Source: Whalleya microplaca
Lineage: Eukaryota > Ascomycota > Sordariomycetes > Xylariales > Xylariaceae
Assembly: GCA_022497155.1 (NCBI GenBank)
Contig: MU385772.1
Coordinates: 186,001 to 250,000, forward strand
DNA length: 64,000 nt
Direction of reading: 5' to 3'
The notes under the pieces were generated by a model. The model made no database searches. It was not told the origin of the DNA and saw only the letters and a program-made list of their open reading frames with translations. Position 1 is the first letter of the stretch, and the number at the start of each line of letters is the position of its first letter. The translations under genes and the position numbers were made by a program. This document shows positions 59,501-64,000 of this stretch, piece by piece.

Positions 59501-61663
59501 ATACGGCAAATTACACTGTCTAGGAACTCGATGCTCCATTTGTTTGACGTGAGCGCTTCTTGGAAGATCTCATGTAGCAGAGTTCCATATACTAGTGGTG
59601 GAGTCTTGTCACTAGTTGCCTTGACACGATCCTGGAGGACAGCGCGACGCATGCAGGTAAAACTGTCGGCTATGACTGTAGCTGATATCAACTGATCCGG
59701 ATGCAAAATGAGGATATTTTGAGAGTTGTCTACGATACACTGCCCAGATGATTGGAATCCGCCGATGATGTGGACGTAGGCTTTAGGGCTTGCTGGTGTA
59801 CTCAGCCAGTCTCCTCGAAGGTGAATGGTTTTCATGACATCGCTTCGGTCGACTTGAACGAAGAGAACCTAGACTTATTAGCCCTTGTACTTTAGTTGCT
59901 ATGCAAAATCTTACCTTTTCCATCGCTTCCCTTCCAAACTCATCAACATACTGACTTTGGAGGATCTTCGTCACTAGGTATCTTTGGATTGCCTTAGGTT
60001 TTTGCGTTGGCTAAGGAAACGTCTTAGCAGATATATCCAATTGGGTCTCATCTGTCACCTACATACAAGAGGTAATGATCCAGTCGTCTGTCTCGCGGAT
60101 TGCGTGGCAGCTACTTCAGCGGCTTCGAAATCAAAATCGCCACCAAAATCATCACCATATACATCGTCAGCAAGGTCGTCTGTTACAGCGTTTGCGCTCT
60201 CCTGCGGCGCAACACTAGGTGTTGGATATTGATGGGTATTACTCCGGGATGGGTGGCTCGAATCGACTTGCGCGATCAAGTCTTCGGCGGCGGCAAACAC
60301 GTCATCATCGAAGTCCCCAAAGTCGTCATCGAACGATTTCGTCTCATGGTCTGTTTGAGGCTGGTCTGCCTTTTGCCCAGTATCTAGTGAAGGTAACGTT
60401 GGTTCTTCGCTTCCTTCGTGCGGTGGACTGATATTAGCACCTAGCTCCATAAGCGTGTCGTCGTCAAAGTCATCATCTCCGTAGTCTGACAAGACATCTA
60501 TAGGTGCATCTGACTTTGCGCCCTTGGTCTCTACCACATTTGTTTCGTTAAAAAGTGCTGGAGCAGGTTTCGAGGGAGATAATCGTCGAGACGGCGACTG
60601 AGCGACATGCGCTGGCGGATGAGAGCGCTTCTTCTTTGGTGAAGGGGATCTCAGGGCGTCTTGGCGGACTTGGACCGCCTTTGACTTGTTGATCTCCCCT
60701 GTCACACTCTCCAACAAGGCATTGACCATGGATGACTTCAAATGATCACTCAAACTCTCTTCGGCCGTAACCTCCATTGGCCTGGTGGCGTCTGTTCGTT
60801 CAACTCTTCGGCGTTTGGGCCAATTTTCGCCGCAACTAATCGCCCGCCGCAGTCCACTTTCGCTTGCTCCCGCTCCTTGTACTTTCGACGGCCGGGGAGA
60901 AGAAGATACCATCAGCTGGGCTAGAGTCGGAGTCGTCCCCCCAAGTGGTGTCACCGACGCAGATCCACTTAGAGAAAAACGATCCCACAGCTGGAGCGCA
61001 GGGTCAGCATATGGGGATCTGAGTGCTTCTGACAACTTCCTCCTGTGGACAGGAGGGGTGTTTAACTTCGAGTTAGACGCGGGTGACGAGGTTGGCGAGG
61101 AACTGCGGGCTCTCTTCTTCCCTCTTCGTCGCGGCATCATGGGAGATAATTTGTACGTATGACTGTTCCTCGTATCCCATCCAATCTTCTCGTTCGGACT
61201 GACGTCCTCCTCCTCCTCTTTGGCCTCCGACATACCAATCAGATCTTGCCACGCCAGCCGACTGACGGGCGTGACTGTGCTTTCTTTAGACGCAGGCAAT
61301 GGGGTTGCTTCCTGCGGACTTCGCTCTGCAGTTTTCTCCTCCACTGGATCATCCTCAATGGTGATAACCTCATTCACGGGTTGATCTTCGTCATTGTCAG
61401 GCTTGGCTGAGGGTGGGCGAAAATTGAACGCATTGAGCTTGTTCTTCGTAACTTCAGAGACAGGCTGGAGTGGCCTGGGAGGTCCATTTCGCGCGTTCGA
61501 GGAATGGGTTCCGGCAGAGTAAGTTTTAGACTTGTTCCATTGTTGACGATTCTTCGGATGCTAATTAGACTCTTATTAGTGGAAAACGTACAAGTACCGG
61601 GTATAAGTAGGCACTCACTCTAGAAGAGCCATTTTGCTCAGAAAATGATTTCTGGAGGGGCAT
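56523..61663 (-). CDS. DNA2: DNA2, replication/repair nuclease-helicase, five exons
   Basis: Processes Okazaki-fragment flaps and resects DNA ends in the nucleus. Exons: 61663-61619, 61560-60067, 60010-59915, 59868-59374 and 59342-56523, giving 1,649 residues, all in phase. The long N-terminus is disordered and acidic/Ser-rich and begins MPLQKSFSEQNGSSR. The RecB-like nuclease follows, with catalytic D755 (GNIDATVQV) and E776-x-K778 (PFEVKTGH). Iron-sulfur cysteines are C617 (SFTCMRRAV), C860, C863 and C869 (CDKCYAKTSC). The superfamily 1 helicase has Walker A GMPGTGKTTT (about residue 1147), Walker B VDEASQI, GDHNQLPPL, EHQYRM, RFQGRDKEVVV and NVAFTRAKTKL. All catalytic residues checked are present. 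Cell-cycle box motifs lie upstream. Confidence 0.93.
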
Positions 61664-62274
61664 AGTAGTGGTATGGTGAAATCATTTGACCATAATTGGA
61701 TTCGGACGAGTGAACAAACAACAAACGGCAGGACTTTTGATGTTAGGACTCTCGACGTTAGGATGGTGGATAGGTGAGTAGCGTCTTAGCTGTGGTAGCT
61801 AGCAGTATGCATACATAGCTTCAAGGGATGCAACTGTAATTCTAAAAGCAAGTGGTCCAAGTCAGGCCTACATAGCTGGGTTGTGAGGAAAACGCGTCGC
61901 CAGCGCGTCACGATATTCCAAAGCCGAAAGCTAACAGAACGCGTCAAGCCACAGATCCAATCATCTACTTGTGGCGCATTACATATATACGTAGCTACCT
62001 GTGGCTTGTGGCTGGAGGGGCTAGATTCCTTGGCAGGCTTGGCTACAACGGGTGGCCCAAGCTCCTGAGCTGTCAACGTTTGCCGTTGCTGCCGCTGATG
62101 ATGCGACTCAGCTCCACTTCCAACAAGCTTTCGGCCTGCGTTCATCGAGCCACATATTGGATACATGTATACACAGCTCATGGCGTTTTTCATGTCTGGG
62201 TGAGAAGCTCATTACCTACATAGGTACTGTCAATTGACTGCGAGGATATCCTACAGGATATCTCATCTGACGTC
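61664..62274. other. Divergent promoter between DNA2 and the conserved membrane protein
   Basis: 611 bp of shared upstream sequence. It contains ACGCGT boxes towards DNA2 and a palindrome plus CRE at the plus-strand gene, listed separately. Confidence 0.55.
61892..61944 (-). promoter_or_regulatory. Pair of MluI cell-cycle boxes (ACGCGT) upstream of DNA2
   Basis: ACGCGT at 61892-61897 and 61939-61944, with GCGCGT at about 61904 between them. They lie about 230-280 bp before the DNA2 start. ACGCGT is the MBF site that drives S-phase genes in yeasts, matching DNA2's replication role. The sites are palindromic and could equally serve the divergent gene. Confidence 0.5.
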
Positions 62275-62275
62275 A
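62245..62275 (+). promoter_or_regulatory. Inverted repeat plus consensus CRE overlapping the start codon
   Basis: GATATCCT (62245-62252) and AGGATATC (62255-62262) form a perfect inverted repeat with a 2-base gap. TGACGTCA, the full bZIP/CRE palindrome, follows at 62268-62275, and its last A is the first base of the ATG. Confidence 0.45.
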
Positions 62276-63615
62276 TGTCGTCTAACGACGGCTTCGGCCG
62301 CCCCATCGACGACCCGTCATCCGACGACAGAAGTCCCACGGTCCATGTCCAATGGCCTTACATGGATCCCGTTGCCCAGGGTCGAATCGAGAGAAAGTTC
62401 TTTGAAGAGGGCGCCACTATTCACTTTGACAAGATACCACAGCTGCAGTTCTGGGCGCCTTTCCTCTTTTTCCGCGACATTGCTCGTGTGCTCTTCGTTA
62501 CCAAAAGGGTCGTCCACCATGCTGTAGGGGCCAAAAGACCCTTGACTGCCACTGAAGTCGATGCCACAAGCGAACATGCCGCCGCCTCTATTCGGTATCT
62601 GGCTTACGCTCAACCCGTCTCATTAGCCCTTGCGGCTGTCTTGACTTGGCGCGGTAGCGCTACTTTCAGATTTCCTTTCTACCAGCCCAAGATGCGCTGG
62701 TTCCATCCATTTTACTTTCCAAACAAAATGAGGCCCTTCATACAGGGCCCCGCGGCCGTCCGTGTCTGGCATGTTGCCCGCTTCATCACTTATTGTCCAC
62801 TGACCTGGTTCGGCTGTTTCTTTTTCTTCAGCTCCATGTCAGAAACGACTTTTCATGCGCGTGTGTTGAGAGACCCGCGCCTGACCGCATTATTGCAAGA
62901 TCTCAATCGGAATAATAAGGCGCTTGGTGAACTTGAGCGTCGTGAGCAACGACGGCGGATGGGACTTCCGGAGCAGCCCGGAGCTCGCGTGCCACAACAA
63001 AATCGCGGTATTGCTCAATACCCAAGTGGTCAAGATACCTCGGAAGTAAATAGCCAGGCGTCACAGGATAATCTACCGCCTGCATGGCAACCTGACGATA
63101 GGCAGCCAGCCGATACGTTGGAGAGGCCAGGGATAGAGAGAGAAGCGCCTTCTGCCCCTCAGTCTAGCTGGGCTCGAAGAGCTCCGCCACAAACACCGCC
63201 AAGCACGCCTCCAGGCGCAAGAGACTCCGATCCCTGGTCTCGAAACGCAGACGATGATTCGGATTTATTCGACGACGACGATGATGCTTCACCAGTCTCG
63301 CGCTCAGCTAGGAGAGCCGAGACCCGCCGGAGTGGCTCTACTTGGGAACGCTTAAGGCAGCAAGCACAGCCCGGCGTGGCTCAATGGGAGCAAGGCGATT
63401 CGTCTAGTCAAGGAAGAGGGTGGGCGCAAATACGTCAAGACAAGGCACAAAACACCAAGGAAGCGTCGCAAAAAACGGAGAGTTTTGCATACTCAAAGCA
63501 GGATGAGGAGAGGGAGCAGAGGAACTACGAGAAAGATAAAGCGCAGAAGGAGTTTGATGCTTTGCTGGATTCCGAGCGACGTGGTGGAGGTGACGGGGGC
63601 TGGTCCCGATCTTGA
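62275..63615 (+). CDS. Conserved fungal membrane protein of unknown function
   Basis: 446 residues, single exon. The N-terminal half holds amphipathic and hydrophobic segments: FWAPFLFFRDIARVLFV, ASIRYLAYAQPVSLALAAVL and YCPLTWFGCFFFFSSM, suggesting two or three membrane passes. The C-terminal half is long, charged and disordered, with an acidic run (DSDLFDDDDDAS) and a Lys/Glu-rich helix near the end. The first half looks conserved-protein-like, but I cannot name a family or function. It shares a divergent promoter with DNA2. Confidence 0.72.
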   Translation: MSSNDGFGRPIDDPSSDDRSPTVHVQWPYMDPVAQGRIERKFFEEGATIHFDKIPQLQFWAPFLFFRDIARVLFVTKRVVHHAVGAKRPLTATEVDATSEHAAASIRYLAYAQPVSLALAAVLTWRGSATFRFPFYQPKMRWFHPFYFPNKMRPFIQGPAAVRVWHVARFITYCPLTWFGCFFFFSSMSETTFHARVLRDPRLTALLQDLNRNNKALGELERREQRRRMGLPEQPGARVPQQNRGIAQYPSGQDTSEVNSQASQDNLPPAWQPDDRQPADTLERPGIEREAPSAPQSSWARRAPPQTPPSTPPGARDSDPWSRNADDDSDLFDDDDDASPVSRSARRAETRRSGSTWERLRQQAQPGVAQWEQGDSSSQGRGWAQIRQDKAQNTKEASQKTESFAYSKQDEEREQRNYEKDKAQKEFDALLDSERRGGGDGGWSRS

Positions 63616-64000
63616 TAAGCTTAAACAATCATGGAATTAAGTTTGCCATCATCGCGAGGCAAACCTCCAGTGTAACACTAAGGATGAAAGACTAGTCTGC
63701 GAGATGTTCAATGGCTATTTAACCGATCTATTATCGGCTAAGGTTGAAAATTGATCATGTATAGAAAAGATAAGTCTTTTCCATAGCTCAGGGCGATTAA
63801 CGAAAGAATGAGCTTCACAACCATCCAGTAGGATGTGTGCCAAAATCACGACTCATTTCCAACCACTTCCCCTATTGGCATCTCCAAACGCAATACGCTT
63901 AATCACCCACCTCACCCGCATACGTCTGCAACTATGTAACCTCACTACTCACTCATATTCACTCTCACCGTCATCATCGGCAACACTAGTATCCGCATCC
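63616..64000. other. 3' flank at the window edge
   Basis: 385 bp with no open frame of note. The CT-rich sequence near 63900-64000 may be the leader of the next gene outside the window. Confidence 0.45.

Noticed and set aside
1..64000. CRISPR arrays, prokaryotic operons, rRNA genes
   Set aside because: The sequence is eukaryotic nuclear DNA. The tandem repeats seen are satellites or protein repeats without unique spacers, and no 5S, 18S or 28S sequence was recognised.

Overview
The window is nuclear DNA of a filamentous ascomycete (Pezizomycotina, most likely Sordariomycetes). The evidence is short GT-AG introns, typical fungal proteins (NOT1, GDS1-type winged helix, OMS1-like methyltransferase, IMPACT family, DNA2), STAND-type proteins, a secreted AA9 monooxygenase, and a long A/T block that looks mutated by repeat-induced point mutation (RIP). 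I cannot name the species. Exon structures were built by hand from splice signals, reading-frame phase and family resemblance; no search was run.

Layout. 1-13.4 kb is gene-bearing: the 3' part of NOT1, a CPA2-type cation/proton antiporter, an MFS transporter, and a convergent 2-oxoglutarate/Fe(II) dioxygenase. 13.4-33 kb is gene-poor accessory sequence. It holds a small secreted cysteine-rich protein, a large NACHT-ankyrin (NLR-like) gene with almost identical ankyrin repeats, an intact nine-exon AA9 lytic polysaccharide monooxygenase, an intron-containing tRNA-Arg and several coding relics. 33.1-39.9 kb is an A/T block with almost no open frames, containing a 42-bp satellite and other tandem duplications. 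It is bounded by a perfect 20-bp inverted repeat, so it reads as one mutated, probably dead DNA element of about 6.8 kb. 40-64 kb returns to housekeeping genes: a GDS1-like winged-helix protein, an OMS1-like methyltransferase, an IMPACT-family protein, DNA2 and a conserved membrane protein of unknown role. Two decayed accessory genes interrupt them: a STAND-N/ankyrin gene with one frameshift, and a 15-exon MFS sugar transporter with one nonsense codon.

How it fits together. Core genes (mRNA deadenylation, replication nuclease-helicase, mitochondrial methyltransferase, translation-stress family) flank a roughly 20-25 kb compartment of fast-evolving genes: NLR-like immunity or self-recognition, a candidate effector, plant-wall oxidation and transporters. 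That compartment sits beside a RIP-mutated element. The pattern is a small version of the two-speed genome compartments known in plant-associated fungi. Nothing points to an organised new multi-gene system. The most unusual items are the bounded A/T element, the NACHT-ankyrin repeat array, and two genes each broken by a single lesion.
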